In this document: piece after piece, positions 8,023 through 17,141 of the stretch
Layout: the number at the start of each line of letters is the position of its first letter
How positions within the stretch are numbered: the stretch's first letter is position 1
Assembly: GCA_031272775.1 (NCBI GenBank)
Contig: JAISTB010000024.1
Span: forward strand, 1-59,675
DNA length: 59,675 bases
Direction of reading: 5' to 3'
Source of the DNA: Fusobacteriaceae bacterium
GTDB lineage: Bacteria; Fusobacteriota; Fusobacteriia; Fusobacteriales; Fusobacteriaceae
Translations under genes and position numbers: made by a program
Notes under the pieces: model-generated
The model's input: only the letters and a program-made list of their open reading frames with translations
Databases searched by the model: none
Told to the model about the DNA's origin: nothing

Positions 8023-8856
8023 TTGAATGATATTTTACTGATGGAAAACTCTGTGAAATCCTGGTTGAGTTATGTGGCGTCGGCCGCGCCTTCCTTCGCG
8101 GTCAAGGTGATTTTCCTCGTCATCTGCATCTTTGTCGGCAGGAAGGTCATCCAGCTCGTCAGCCGGAGTTTCGAGAAAATCATGGAACTCAGGGGCGCCG
8201 ATCCCCTACTCGCCAGTTTTACCCAGTCTTTTCTCAAGTATTTTCTCCACATCGTGCTGTTTTTTGTGGCCATCGGCATCCTCGGAATCCGCGCCACATC
8301 TCTGATGGCGCTGCTCGGTACCGCCGGTCTCGCCGTGGGCCTCGCCCTGCAGGGAAGTCTCAGCGACCTGGCCGGGGGCGTTTTGATTCTGATCTTCAAA
8401 CCCTTCTCCAAGGGAGATTTCATCTCCAACAACGCCGGGATCGAAGGGGTCGTGGATCAGATTTTCATTTTGCATACGGTCCTGACGACCGTTGACAACA
8501 AAAACATCGTTGTACCCAACGGACAGCTGGCCCACGCCAGCATCACCAATTTTTCCCAGAACCCCATCCGCAGGCTGGACATGATCTTTTCCGTCTCCTA
8601 TGACGCGCCGACCGAGAAGGTCAAGGCCGTCTTGAACGACGTGGCCGACAAGCATCCGAAGATCCTGCAGGACAAGCCCCGGACCATCCGGCTGAGCGCC
8701 TTCAACGACAGTTCCATCAGCTTTGTGTTCCGGGTCTGGGTCAGCAACAAAGACTACTGGGACGTATATTTCGACTGCAACGAGACCGTAAGACAGCGCT
8801 TCGCCGAAAACGGCATTGAGATCCCCTACCCGAAATTGGACGTCTACCAAAAGTAA
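8023..8856 (+). CDS. mscS: Small-conductance mechanosensitive channel MscS family
   Basis: Opens under membrane tension to release solutes after osmotic downshock. The 277-residue length is that of the minimal MscS type. Two or three transmembrane segments precede the glycine/alanine-rich pore helix (GTAGLAVGLALQGSLSDLAGG), followed by the beta domain (PFSKGDFI ... VPNGQLAHASITNFS) and a mixed C-terminal domain. The start is TTG, 6 nt after GGGGGG; an in-frame ATG lies 18 bp downstream. The same window encodes MscL at 51462. Confidence 0.92.
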   Translation: MNDILLMENSVKSWLSYVASAAPSFAVKVIFLVICIFVGRKVIQLVSRSFEKIMELRGADPLLASFTQSFLKYFLHIVLFFVAIGILGIRATSLMALLGTAGLAVGLALQGSLSDLAGGVLILIFKPFSKGDFISNNAGIEGVVDQIFILHTVLTTVDNKNIVVPNGQLAHASITNFSQNPIRRLDMIFSVSYDAPTEKVKAVLNDVADKHPKILQDKPRTIRLSAFNDSSISFVFRVWVSNKDYWDVYFDCNETVRQRFAENGIEIPYPKLDVYQK

Positions 8857-8916
8857 GCCCTTTTTTGACCGACAGAACACCAGATACGATACCATACAGA
8901 AGACAAGGAGTTGTTT

Positions 8917-10371
8917 ATGGAAACAAAAATTCTCAAAGAAGCCATCACCTTCGATGATGTGCTGCTGGTTCCGGGCAGGTCCGCGGTCCTTCCCCACGAA
9001 GTCAGCCTCAAGACAAACCTGACGGAGGACATCGTCCTCAATGTCCCCATTGTCAGCGCGGCCATGGATACGGTCACGGAATCGGACCTCGCCATCGCCC
9101 TTGCCCGTCAGGGCGGCTTGGGCTTTGTCCACAAGAACATGTCCATCACGGACCAGGCTTCGGAGGTGGACCGGGTAAAACGCATCGAGAGCGGCATGAT
9201 CAAAAATCCCGTGACCCTTTCGATCGACAACACCGTCGGCAACGCCGAGGCGCTGATGAAGCGCTACAAGATCTCGGGACTCCCCGTCATCAACGAGAGC
9301 GGGAAGCTGATCGGGATCATCACCAATCGCGATATCAAATACCATCGGGATATGACCCAACCCGTGGGCGAGGTCATGACGAAGAACAATCTCGTCACGG
9401 CCCCCATCGGCACGACCCTGGACCAGGCCAAGGAAATCCTTCTGGCCCACCGGATCGAAAAACTGCCGATCACCGACGACGCTGGCTATCTCAAGGGACT
9501 CATCACCATAAAAGACATCGACAATCTCGTCGAATACCCCAACGCCTGTAAGGACAGCCACGGGACGCTCAGAGTCGGGGGCGCCGTAGGCATCGGCGCC
9601 GACACCATGGAACGGGTCGAGGCCCTGATCAAGGCGGGCGTCGACGTCATCGCCGTGGATTCCGCCCACGGACATTCCGAGGGGGTCCTGCGGACCATCA
9701 AAGAGATCCGCAACGCCTGGCCCGAGCTGGCTCTGATCGGCGGCAATATCGTCACGGCGGAGGCGGCCCTGGACTTGATCGAAGCCGGCGTCAACACCGT
9801 GAAAGTAGGGATCGGCCCCGGTTCCATCTGCACGACCCGGGTCGTGGCCGGCGTGGGCGTCCCGCAACTGACGGCCATCTATGACGTCTACGAGGCCTGC
9901 AAGGGGAAAAAGGTCCGGGTCATCGCCGACGGCGGCATCAAGTTTTCTGGCGACATCGTCAAGGCTCTGGCCTGCGGCGCGGACTGCGTCATGCTGGGCG
10001 GGCTTCTCGCGGGAACGGCCGAAGCCCCCGGCGAGGAAATCTTCCTCGAGGGGAGAAAATACAAGATCTACGTCGGCATGGGCTCCATCGCCGCCATGAA
10101 GCGGGGCTCCAAAGACCGCTATTTCCAGACCGACGCCCAAAAATTGGTGCCCGAGGGCATCGAAGGCTGCATCGCCTTCCGGGGGAGCCTCAAAGACGTG
10201 GTGTTCCAGCTCTGCGGCGGGCTCCGGGCCGGCATGGGCTATTGCGGGACCCCTACGATCCCCGATTTGCAGGAAAAGGGAAAATTCGTCAAAATCACGG
10301 GAGCGGGTCTCAAGGAAAGCCATCCCCACGATATCGTCATCACCAAGGAAGCGCCCAATTACACGAAATAG
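8917..10371 (+). CDS. guaB: Inosine-5'-monophosphate dehydrogenase
   Basis: Oxidises IMP to XMP, the committed step of GMP synthesis. The 484-residue protein has the TIM barrel interrupted by two CBS domains (about residues 90-200). It carries the catalytic loop GSICTTR with Cys305, and the NAD/IMP-binding [13 protein letters not shown] and GMGSIAAM segments. The ATG at 8917 is favoured over the TTG at 8911 because AAGGAG lies 6 nt before it. It follows mscS by 60 bp without a clear terminator between them. Confidence 0.97.
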   Translation: METKILKEAITFDDVLLVPGRSAVLPHEVSLKTNLTEDIVLNVPIVSAAMDTVTESDLAIALARQGGLGFVHKNMSITDQASEVDRVKRIESGMIKNPVTLSIDNTVGNAEALMKRYKISGLPVINESGKLIGIITNRDIKYHRDMTQPVGEVMTKNNLVTAPIGTTLDQAKEILLAHRIEKLPITDDAGYLKGLITIKDIDNLVEYPNACKDSHGTLRVGGAVGIGADTMERVEALIKAGVDVIAVDSAHGHSEGVLRTIKEIRNAWPELALIGGNIVTAEAALDLIEAGVNTVKVGIGPGSICTTRVVAGVGVPQLTAIYDVYEACKGKKVRVIADGGIKFSGDIVKALACGADCVMLGGLLAGTAEAPGEEIFLEGRKYKIYVGMGSIAAMKRGSKDRYFQTDAQKLVPEGIEGCIAFRGSLKDVVFQLCGGLRAGMGYCGTPTIPDLQEKGKFVKITGAGLKESHPHDIVITKEAPNYTK

Positions 10372-10416
10372 CCTACTGAGCCAAATTTACGCATTTTGTG
10401 ATGCAGGGAGAACAAC

Positions 10417-11436
10417 ATGAAAAAACCGAAAACCACGATCCTGATTTTGCTCGCCCTGGCGGTCTCGGGCGTCATGTCCTACGGCAAAGGAAAATTCCGG
10501 GAAATCCAGCCCCTTTTGCCCAACAATACCGGCGTCGGCGGCAATACGAAGCCCGTGGGCCGGGCGGGGCCGGAGCTCGTCGAGGAGGATATCGTGATCC
10601 AGCAGGGGACGCCGCAAATTCCCGAAGAAAACAGCGGCGACAGCGACGGGAGCCGGAAATCCTGGCAACCCGTGGACGGATCCGACAAAAAGCCCGCGGA
10701 AAATACCCCCTACGAGCTGATCCCGATCAAAATCGGCATCGATCCCGCCGACTCAAAGAACGATATTTTGGATCAGAGCGAAAAGAAGCCCGAAACGCAG
10801 GGAACAACCGCCGGGACACAGCCCGCGGTCACGCCGGAAACGGCCGAAACGGGACAGCAGGCCGTGACGCCTACGGGACCGGCCGGGAAAGTCCCCGACC
10901 GCAAGATCATCCCGCCGCCTTCGGACCGGAACCTCGATTTTTCCAACAAAGACACGATCAACGAAATCGTGTACGCCAAGGGCGAGGACGAGCCCTTTAC
11001 GGGCGTATTCACGGCTTATATCGGAAACGTCATCGAATACAGCGAGACCTACGTCAAGGGCGTCCTCGACGGGGAGGAAATCTGGTATTCCAACGGGAAG
11101 CCCAACATGGTCTATGTCTACAAGGGCGGCAAACTCAACGGCGATTCCTACATGTACTATGAGGACGGCCTCGTCAAAAATGTCCAGAGCTACAAAAACG
11201 GCAATATCGTGTCCCTGGTCTCCTACGACAGGAACGGGCGGGTCCTGCACAAATCGGCCTTCCCCGACGGGACCGGCAACTGGAAGATTTTCTGGGACAA
11301 CGGGAACGTCCTTGAGGAAGGCAACTACAAAGGCTGGAAGAAAGACGGCCAGTGGAAGCGCTACCAGTCCGACGGGACCGTGGACAACATCAAGAAATAC
11401 CAGAACGGAAAACTCACCGGCGAAAGCTGGAACTGA
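10417..11436 (+). CDS. Exported YwqK/MORN_2 repeat protein
   Basis: A 339-residue protein with a cleavable-looking signal peptide (residues 1-21). A long low-complexity linker rich in Pro, Thr, Glu and Gly follows to about residue 165. Its C-terminal half has repeats of the type YxNGKPxxxYxYKGGKLNGDxxxYYEDG, which are MORN_2/YwqK units. Databases often label such proteins YwqK-family antitoxin, but no toxin gene is adjacent. The likely location is the periplasm or cell surface. Two other YwqK-type genes occur in the window (27252-28562 and 50899-51444). Function unknown. Confidence 0.85.
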   Translation: MKKPKTTILILLALAVSGVMSYGKGKFREIQPLLPNNTGVGGNTKPVGRAGPELVEEDIVIQQGTPQIPEENSGDSDGSRKSWQPVDGSDKKPAENTPYELIPIKIGIDPADSKNDILDQSEKKPETQGTTAGTQPAVTPETAETGQQAVTPTGPAGKVPDRKIIPPPSDRNLDFSNKDTINEIVYAKGEDEPFTGVFTAYIGNVIEYSETYVKGVLDGEEIWYSNGKPNMVYVYKGGKLNGDSYMYYEDGLVKNVQSYKNGNIVSLVSYDRNGRVLHKSAFPDGTGNWKIFWDNGNVLEEGNYKGWKKDGQWKRYQSDGTVDNIKKYQNGKLTGESWN

Positions 11437-11487
11437 ACGCGCTAAGAGCCCCTCGGGATTTATTTTCGCCCTTTCGACAAAAAACGC

Positions 11488-11516
11488 TTGCAAATTTTGT
11501 CTTTTTGGTGTATACT
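11488..11516 (+). promoter_or_regulatory. Promoter of the leucine operon
   Basis: TTGCAA (11488-11493) and TATACT (11511-11516), spacing 17 bp, give a start near 11523, about 33 nt before the leader peptide ATG. Confidence 0.85.
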
Positions 11517-11555
11517 AAGCACAACATGTTCTTCATTTCAAACTCAGGAGATCAA

Positions 11556-11693
11556 ATGTTTACAAATCATCTGCTTCTAAACCTGCTTATCCTCGCCCTA
11601 TTGCTTCTCAGCGTTGCAATGGATTTTATCATGCGTCGATCTGTCGGTAAAGCGGAACTCCTGAAGCCCCGTGTCCTATGCCGGATGTGTTGA
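11556..11693 (+). CDS. leuL: Leucine operon leader peptide
   Basis: A 45-residue reading frame with AGGAG 5 nt before its ATG, lying between the operon promoter and an attenuator terminator. Ten of residues 6-18 are leucine, using five different Leu codons (CTG, CTT, CTA, CTC, TTG). This is the layout of ribosome-mediated attenuation: when charged Leu-tRNA is scarce the ribosome stalls here and the downstream terminator should not form. I saw no T-box consensus in the leader. The peptide itself probably has no further role, although its hydrophobic N-half followed by Arg/Lys could pass for a membrane peptide. Confidence 0.85.
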   Translation: MFTNHLLLNLLILALLLLSVAMDFIMRRSVGKAELLKPRVLCRMC

Positions 11694-11756
11694 ACCCGGT
11701 CCGGACAAAGTGAATGTGCAAAGTGAATGTACATGGTGAATAAGGAAATTCAGTTC

Positions 11757-11785
11757 AAGCAGCCTGACAAGGGCTGCTTTTTTTA
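11757..11785 (+). terminator. Attenuator terminator before leuA
   Basis: AAGCAGCC pairs with GGCTGCTT across a 7-nt loop, followed by a run of T. It ends 16 bp before the leuA start and must be read through to express the operon. TTGAAC at the leader stop codon (11690-11695) can pair with GTTCAA just before the hairpin, a possible part of an antiterminator. The stretch 11694-11756 also repeats AAAGTGAATGT twice. Confidence 0.85.
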
Positions 11786-11800
11786 TCAGGAGGGTGTATC

Positions 11801-13243
11801 GTGTTTCAAGCCGAAAAATACAAAATCGCATATTATCCGGTTCCTCAGGCCCGCATGAAATGGGCGGAAAAAGACCACATCGAAAAAGCGCCGCAGTGGT
11901 GCAGCGTCGATCTCAGAGACGGCAACCAGTCTCTGATCATTCCCATGAACCTCCGGGAAAAATTGGAGTTCTTCGAGCTTCTCGTGCAAATGGGCTTCAA
12001 GGAAATCGAAGTGGGCTTTCCGGCCGCCTCGGAAACGGAATATCAGTTCCTGCGGACGCTGATCGAGGAAAAGCGCATCCCCGACGACGTGACGATCCAG
12101 GTATTGACCCAGGCCCGCGAGGCCATTATGCAAAAGACCATAGACGCCGTGCGGGGCGTCCGGAACGTCATCATCCACCTCTACAACTCCACGTCCCGGG
12201 CCCAGCGGGAGCAGGTCTTCAAAGCAAGCAAACGGGAAATCATCGATATCGCCGTCAAGGGCGCGACTTATCTCCGGGATCATTCGCGAAATCTTGACGC
12301 CAACGTCCGCTTCGAGTATTCGCCCGAGAGCTTTACGGGGACGGAAATGCCCTTTGCCCTCGAGATCTGCAACGCCGTCCTCGACGTATGGCAACCGACG
12401 CCCGAACGGAAGGCCGTCATCAACCTGCCGGTCACCGTGGCCCATTCCATGCCCCATGTCTATGCCAACCAGATCGAATTCATCAGCGACAACCTCAAAT
12501 ACCGGGAAAATGTAGTCCTGTCGCTCCATCCCCACAACGACCGGGGCACGGCCGTGGCCGATACGGAACTGGCCCTCTTGGCCGGGGCGGACCGGGTCGA
12601 AGGAACGCTCTTCGGAAACGGCGAACGGACGGGAAACGTGGATATCGTCACCGTGGCCCTCAACATGTATACCCACGGCGTCGATCCGGGCCTTGATTTT
12701 TCCGATATGCCGAAGATCTGCCGGATCTACGAGAAAGTGACGAAAATGAAAGTCCACGCCCGGCAACCCTACGGCGGGGCTCTGGTCTTCGCGGCCTTTT
12801 CGGGCTCCCATCAGGACGCCATCGCCAAGGGAATGCGCTGGCGGAAGGAAAAGCGCCTGCGGCAATGGACCGTCCCCTATCTGCCCATTGACCCCGAAGA
12901 CCTGAACCGGGTCTACGAGACCGACGTGATCCGGATCAACAGCCAGTCGGGCAAGGGCGGCATCGGCTATATCCTCGAAGAAACCTACGGTCTGGACATC
13001 CCCGAGACCTGGCGGGAAGCCTTCGGCTACTATGTCAAGGCCATCTCGGACCGGGAACAGCGGGAATTGGCCCCGCCGGAAATCTACGAAGCCTTTCTCA
13101 AATTTACCAAAATACAGGATCAAAAAGGAGAGACACATGCACATGACGATGACACAAAAGATTTTGGCCGCAAAGGCGGGTTTGAACGAAGTCGCGGCGG
13201 GTCAGCTCATCAACGCGAAGCTGGACTTGGCGCTGGGAAATGA
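11801..13243 (+). CDS. leuA: 2-isopropylmalate synthase lacking the regulatory domain
   Basis: Condenses acetyl-CoA with 2-oxoisovalerate, the first committed step to leucine. The sequence is the long LeuA type: [14 protein letters not shown] with the catalytic Asp near the N-terminus, the metal-binding HPHNDRGTA, and the GNGERTGN loop. The start is GTG after AGGAGG. Catalytic and linker regions end near residue 440. The leucine-binding C-terminal domain of about 110 residues, usual in this type (about 550-560 residues), is absent: the frame instead runs 107 bp into leuC out of frame and stops, giving a 480-residue product with a low-complexity basic tail. Feedback inhibition by leucine is therefore probably lost. 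Confidence 0.93.
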   Translation: MFQAEKYKIAYYPVPQARMKWAEKDHIEKAPQWCSVDLRDGNQSLIIPMNLREKLEFFELLVQMGFKEIEVGFPAASETEYQFLRTLIEEKRIPDDVTIQVLTQAREAIMQKTIDAVRGVRNVIIHLYNSTSRAQREQVFKASKREIIDIAVKGATYLRDHSRNLDANVRFEYSPESFTGTEMPFALEICNAVLDVWQPTPERKAVINLPVTVAHSMPHVYANQIEFISDNLKYRENVVLSLHPHNDRGTAVADTELALLAGADRVEGTLFGNGERTGNVDIVTVALNMYTHGVDPGLDFSDMPKICRIYEKVTKMKVHARQPYGGALVFAAFSGSHQDAIAKGMRWRKEKRLRQWTVPYLPIDPEDLNRVYETDVIRINSQSGKGGIGYILEETYGLDIPETWREAFGYYVKAISDREQRELAPPEIYEAFLKFTKIQDQKGETHAHDDDTKDFGRKGGFERSRGGSAHQREAGLGAGK

Positions 13244-14402
13244 CATCACGGCGCCGGTCGCCATTAACGAATTCGAAAAAGCGGGATTTACCGATGTCTT
13301 CGACAAAGAAAAGGTCGTTCTGGTCATGGACCACTTCGTGCCCAACAAAGACATCAAATCGGCCGAACAATGCAAGCAATGCCGGACTTTTGCGGGCGCG
13401 CAATCCCTGAAAAACTTTTTTGACGTCGGGGAAATGGGCGTCGAGCACGCGCTCCTGCCCGAAAAAGGCCTTGTGGTTCCCGGCGATTGCGTCGTCGGCG
13501 CCGATTCCCACACCTGCACTTACGGGGCTCTCGGGGCCTTCTCGACGGGCGTGGGCTCCACGGATCTCGCGGCCGCCATGGCCACGGGGGAACTCTGGTT
13601 CAAAGTCCCGCCGGCGCTCAAATTCACTCTTGTCGGAAAACCGGGGCCCTGGGTCGGCGGAAAGGACGTGATCCTCCATATCATCGGCATGATCGGCGTC
13701 GACGGGGCCCGCTACAAGTCCATGGAATTTTCGGGCCCGGGCCTCGTGAATCTCAGCATGGACGACCGCTTCTGCATGGCCAACATGGCCATCGAGGCCG
13801 GCGGAAAAAACGGAATCTTCGCGGTGGACGAAAAGACCCTCGAATACCTCGCGGGCAGAGCAACACGGGACCCGCTTGTGGTGACGGCCGATCCCGACGC
13901 GATCTACGAGGCCGAATATACGATTGATCTGTCGCGGATCAAGCCCACGGTGGCCTTCCCGCATCTGCCGGAAAACACCAAAACCGCCGAAGAAGCGGGG
14001 GATATCCCGATCGATCAGGTCGTCATCGGATCCTGTACCAACGGGCGGCTTTCCGATATGAAGACGGCCGCCGAAATCCTCAAGGGGCGGCATGTGGCGA
14101 AAAATGTCCGGACCATCATTATTCCGGCGACGCCGACCATTTACAAACAATGTATCCAGGCGGGTTACCTCAATATCTTTGTGGACGCGGGCTGCGTGGT
14201 CTCGACGCCGACCTGCGGGCCCTGCCTCGGCGGCTACATGGGCATACTCGCCGAAGGAGAGCGCTGCGTCGCCACCACAAACCGGAATTTTGTCGGAAGA
14301 ATGGGCCATACGGGCTCGGAAGTTTATCTCGCGGGGCCGGCCGTGGCCGCGGCCAGCGCAATTACCGGAAAAATCACGAATCCTCAGGAGGTCATGAAAT
14401 GA
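13137..14402 (+). CDS. leuC: 3-isopropylmalate dehydratase large subunit
   Basis: Isomerises 2- to 3-isopropylmalate together with LeuD, using a 4Fe-4S cluster. The 421-residue, aconitase-type protein shows [11 protein letters not shown], the cluster cysteine motif GSCTNGR, and TCGPCLGG with the other two cysteines. The ATG at 13137 follows AAGGAG by 6 nt and lies inside the 3' end of leuA in another frame. The stop overlaps the leuD start (ATGA). Confidence 0.97.
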   Translation: MHMTMTQKILAAKAGLNEVAAGQLINAKLDLALGNDITAPVAINEFEKAGFTDVFDKEKVVLVMDHFVPNKDIKSAEQCKQCRTFAGAQSLKNFFDVGEMGVEHALLPEKGLVVPGDCVVGADSHTCTYGALGAFSTGVGSTDLAAAMATGELWFKVPPALKFTLVGKPGPWVGGKDVILHIIGMIGVDGARYKSMEFSGPGLVNLSMDDRFCMANMAIEAGGKNGIFAVDEKTLEYLAGRATRDPLVVTADPDAIYEAEYTIDLSRIKPTVAFPHLPENTKTAEEAGDIPIDQVVIGSCTNGRLSDMKTAAEILKGRHVAKNVRTIIIPATPTIYKQCIQAGYLNIFVDAGCVVSTPTCGPCLGGYMGILAEGERCVATTNRNFVGRMGHTGSEVYLAGPAVAAASAITGKITNPQEVMK

Positions 14403-14887
14403 ACGCGAAAGGAAGAGCGCAAAAATACGGCGACAACGTCGACACCGACGTCATTATTCCCGCAAGGTACCTGAATACCCAGGACCCGGCGGAATTGGCC
14501 TCTTACTGCATGATCGACATCGATCCCGCCTTCCGGGGCCGGATCGAGCCCGGAGATATCCTCGCGGGCGGCGGCAATTTCGGCTGCGGATCGAGCCGTG
14601 AACACGCCCCGATTGCCATCAAGGCCAGCGGGATTTCCTGCGTCATCGCCAAGAGCTTCGCCCGGATCTTCTACCGGAACGCCATCAACATCGGCCTGCC
14701 GATCCTCGAATGTCCCGAAGCCGGCGACAAGATCCGCCAGGGCGACGAGATCGCCGTGGATTTTGATTCGGGCGTCATCACGAATCTCACGCGGAATGAA
14801 CGCTATCAAGCCCAGCCCTTTCCGGAATTCATCAAGGACATCATCGCGAAAAACGGCTTGATGAACGCCATCGGCAAGAGGGGGTAG
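14399..14887 (+). CDS. leuD: 3-isopropylmalate dehydratase small subunit
   Basis: The swivelling domain partner of LeuC. The 162-residue product has the typical [14 protein letters not shown] start, [15 protein letters not shown], and [18 protein letters not shown]. This short form is that of the archaeal/anaerobe LeuCD type, matching the about 420-residue LeuC. Start coupled to leuC by ATGA. Confidence 0.96.
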   Translation: MNAKGRAQKYGDNVDTDVIIPARYLNTQDPAELASYCMIDIDPAFRGRIEPGDILAGGGNFGCGSSREHAPIAIKASGISCVIAKSFARIFYRNAINIGLPILECPEAGDKIRQGDEIAVDFDSGVITNLTRNERYQAQPFPEFIKDIIAKNGLMNAIGKRG

Positions 14888-14891
14888 GGAA

Positions 14892-15965
14892 ATGCGGAAA
14901 ACCATCGCCCTGATCCGGGGAGACGGCATCGGACCCGAGATCGTCGGGGAAGCCCGGCGGGTTCTGGAAACCGTCGCCGAAAAATACGGCCGTGAATTTA
15001 TTTTTACGGAAGTGGACGGAGGAGGGGCCGCCATCGAGCGCTACGGGGAACCCATGCCGGAACGCTCCCTCGAGGCCTGTCTCGCGGCGGACGCGGTCCT
15101 GCTGGGGGCCCTCGGGCATCCGAAATATGACGGGGTTGCCCCCGCCATCCGGCCCGAAAAGGGCTTGCTGAAACTGCGGCAGGCGCTGGGGCTCTTCGCC
15201 AATATCCGGCCCGCGAAACTGATCCCGGCCTTGAAGGAGGCCTCGCCGCTCCGGGCGGATATCCGCGATCGGGGCATCGATTTTCTCATTGTGCGGGAAC
15301 TGATCGGGGGGATCTATTTCGGGAAACGCAAGACCGAAGAGATCGATGGCGTCATGACCGCCACCGATACGCTCCGCTACAGCAAACCCGAAATCGAGCG
15401 GATCGCCCGGGTGGCCTTCGAATTGGCCGCCAAAAGAAAAAGACGGGTCTTATCCGTCGACAAGGAAAACGTATTGGACAGCTCAAAGCTCTGGCGGAAG
15501 ACCGTCGCGGACGTCGCGGCGGCCTATCCGGGCGTCGCCCTTTCCCATATGCTGGTGGATAACGCCGCCATGCAAATCGTCAAAGATCCCGCGCAGTTTG
15601 ACGTTGTCGTGACCGAAAACATGTTCGGGGATATTCTCTCCGACGAGGCCAGCATGATCACGGGCTCCATCGGACTCATCCCGTCCTGGAGCACAGGGGA
15701 AGGCAAGCGCGGCCTCTATGAGCCCATCCACGGGAGCGCTCCCGACATCGCGGGAAAGAATCTCGCCAATCCCATCGGGACCATCCTTTCGGCGGCGCAG
15801 TTGCTGCGCCATTCCCTCGATCTCGAGGAAGAGGCCCGGGCCGTGGAAGCGGCCGTGGAAAGGGTCCTCGCCGCCGGATACCGGACCGCCGATATCGCGG
15901 GGCCGGGGGAGAAGTATCTCGCGTGCGCGGAAATGGGGGAGCGGATACGGAGGGAGATATCTTGA
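14892..15965 (+). CDS. leuB: 3-isopropylmalate dehydrogenase
   Basis: Oxidatively decarboxylates 3-isopropylmalate with NAD+ to the keto acid precursor of leucine. The 357-residue protein shows the family features IRGDGIGPEI at the N-terminus, the substrate-binding RELIGGIYFG segment, VDKENVLDSSKLWR, and the DEASMITGSIGLIPS and EPIHGSAPDIAGKN motifs of the cofactor site. It is the last gene of the leucine operon and starts 4 bp after leuD. No strong terminator is visible before the convergent gene that ends at 16004. Confidence 0.97.
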   Translation: MRKTIALIRGDGIGPEIVGEARRVLETVAEKYGREFIFTEVDGGGAAIERYGEPMPERSLEACLAADAVLLGALGHPKYDGVAPAIRPEKGLLKLRQALGLFANIRPAKLIPALKEASPLRADIRDRGIDFLIVRELIGGIYFGKRKTEEIDGVMTATDTLRYSKPEIERIARVAFELAAKRKRRVLSVDKENVLDSSKLWRKTVADVAAAYPGVALSHMLVDNAAMQIVKDPAQFDVVVTENMFGDILSDEASMITGSIGLIPSWSTGEGKRGLYEPIHGSAPDIAGKNLANPIGTILSAAQLLRHSLDLEEEARAVEAAVERVLAAGYRTADIAGPGEKYLACAEMGERIRREIS

Positions 15966-16003
15966 AAAACATGATTTCGCACAAAGGCACAAAGACGCAA
16001 CGA

Positions 16004-16519
16004 TCAGAACAACACAGGCTGTTTCACAAAAGTAACCTCAGTCGGCTTGGGGGTTAGTTTCAGGCAATTCGCAAAAAGACGCTGGAGACTATCATCGTTG
16101 TAAACAGAATAAAACTCTCCGTTCAGATACACAACAGAGGATTTGCCCGCCTGCAGCAGGCGAAGAATATTGTTCATGGTTCCCCGGCTTTGGCCGTTCC
16201 AAATCATGAACCCATAGTCGGTGGCAGCTGTCATGGCGATATCTTTTTGCGCGAAATATTCCGCGCTTTTGAGATCACGATTCGCCGGAATACCCTCCAC
16301 CGGCCAGACGCCGATGTTGTTGCGGGTTTTCCCGTTGCAGGCAAAAATCGTGACATTGGGATATCCGACCGACGCGTAAAAAGATTGCACGAGGCTGTCA
16401 ACACCAGGGGCGTCACCGATCAGCACATCATAATTTTTGGAGCGTATGGATTCAAGCTTTTCCTTGACAGCGTCGTCGAGGAATTTGATTTGTCTTGCGC
16501 CGGCAATGAAAATTTTCAT
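16004..16519 (-). CDS. SLOG-fold (DprA/LOG-like) nucleotide-binding protein
   Basis: A 171-residue protein with a Rossmann-like N-terminus (MKIFIAGARQI). It also has GDAPGVDSLVQ, the usual SLOG signature close to GGARGID of DprA and LOG proteins, and IWNGQSRGTMNN, the second phosphate-binding motif of this fold. Such proteins bind or cleave nucleotide ligands. The frame extends upstream, but the ATG at 16519 overlaps the stop of the phosphoribosyltransferase gene (ATGA), indicating coupling. The pair is lower in GC than the genes around it and lies between the leucine operon and thyA-folA, a sign of acquisition. Function is not known; DUF2493-type proteins are a possible relative. Confidence 0.7.
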   Translation of the reverse strand: MKIFIAGARQIKFLDDAVKEKLESIRSKNYDVLIGDAPGVDSLVQSFYASVGYPNVTIFACNGKTRNNIGVWPVEGIPANRDLKSAEYFAQKDIAMTAATDYGFMIWNGQSRGTMNNILRLLQAGKSSVVYLNGEFYSVYNDDSLQRLFANCLKLTPKPTEVTFVKQPVLF

Positions 16520-17085
16520 TTTGCGCCTCCAGTGTGCGTTATGGTGAGGACAAAAACATTGACAACCAGTGCGTCCCGTTTCAGCGCGCGGGTGCATTCC
16601 GTCAGCGTTTTGCCGCTCGAATAGAGATCGTCAATAAGCAGGACATTACATTTGCGTTTGGCGGGTTTCAGCAATCGAATCTGCGGTTGGGCGTTTCGGT
16701 CTTTCATTTGGACCGGATTGTCGTTGGCAAGCACTTCCGTGGAATATGGGATATCATAATGAGCTGCAACGGCCTCGGCAATTAAAAACAGGGGCTGAAT
16801 ATCCCGATTTTTTGTCGGCGGAACCGGAAGGAGGATGTCCGCATTGATGTCCGGCAGCCATCGATCCAAAAATGGGGCGGCCAATTGAAGAATTTGAGCG
16901 GATGTGTCGAGCCGGCCGTTATACTTCAGCTGATACAGCAACTTTCCGATTTCTGAATATTCGTTCTTGAACTGTTTGTGGCCGAAAGCGTCTTCGCCAA
17001 GATATCTGCTTGATTGGATGTGTTTATCCAGCGCGTAGCCTTCCGTCCATTCGCCAATCAATTTTATCGGATGAATTGAAGCCAT
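16516..17085 (-). CDS. ComF-like phosphoribosyltransferase
   Basis: A 189-residue protein ending in a type I phosphoribosyltransferase domain. ILLPVPPTKNRD resembles the ComFC entry segment, and VLLIDDLYSSGKTLTEC is the PRPP-binding loop with its two acidic residues. The N-terminal part (about 85 residues) is helical and has no cysteine-rich zinc motif, unlike classical ComFC. It is coupled to the SLOG gene by ATGA, so the two products probably act together on a nucleotide or ribose-phosphate substrate (inference). The ribosome-binding site GGAGG directly follows a palindromic repeat at 17099-17117. Confidence 0.78.
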   Translation of the reverse strand: MASIHPIKLIGEWTEGYALDKHIQSSRYLGEDAFGHKQFKNEYSEIGKLLYQLKYNGRLDTSAQILQLAAPFLDRWLPDINADILLPVPPTKNRDIQPLFLIAEAVAAHYDIPYSTEVLANDNPVQMKDRNAQPQIRLLKPAKRKCNVLLIDDLYSSGKTLTECTRALKRDALVVNVFVLTITHTGGAK

Positions 17086-17098
17086 TTGCCGTACCTCC

Positions 17099-17122
17099 GG
17101 GCGCGCGCTGCGCGCCCCTACG
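17099..17122. repeat. GC-rich palindrome with CCTACG end
   Basis: GGGCGCGC pairs with GCGCGCCC over a 3-nt loop, followed by CCTACG. The unit CGTAGGGG plus palindrome is of the same style as GGGGCGA...TCGCCCCCACG at the right window edge (59652-59675). It sits in the 56-bp gap between folA and the phosphoribosyltransferase gene. Confidence 0.7.
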
Positions 17123-17141
17123 TTTCGTTAATATGATTTTT

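Noticed and set aside
8206-10329. 707-residue minus-strand frame opposite mscS and guaB
   Set aside because: Same reason: composition-driven antisense frame over two certain genes.
11437-11800. T-box in the leucine operon leader
   Set aside because: No GGTGG-ACCGCG-type T-box sequence; the Leu-rich peptide with attenuator explains the region.
16520-16597. Longer N-terminus for the SLOG protein (start at 16597)
   Set aside because: It would add a Cys/His-rich segment overlapping the PRTase gene in another frame; the ATGA-coupled start fits the fold.
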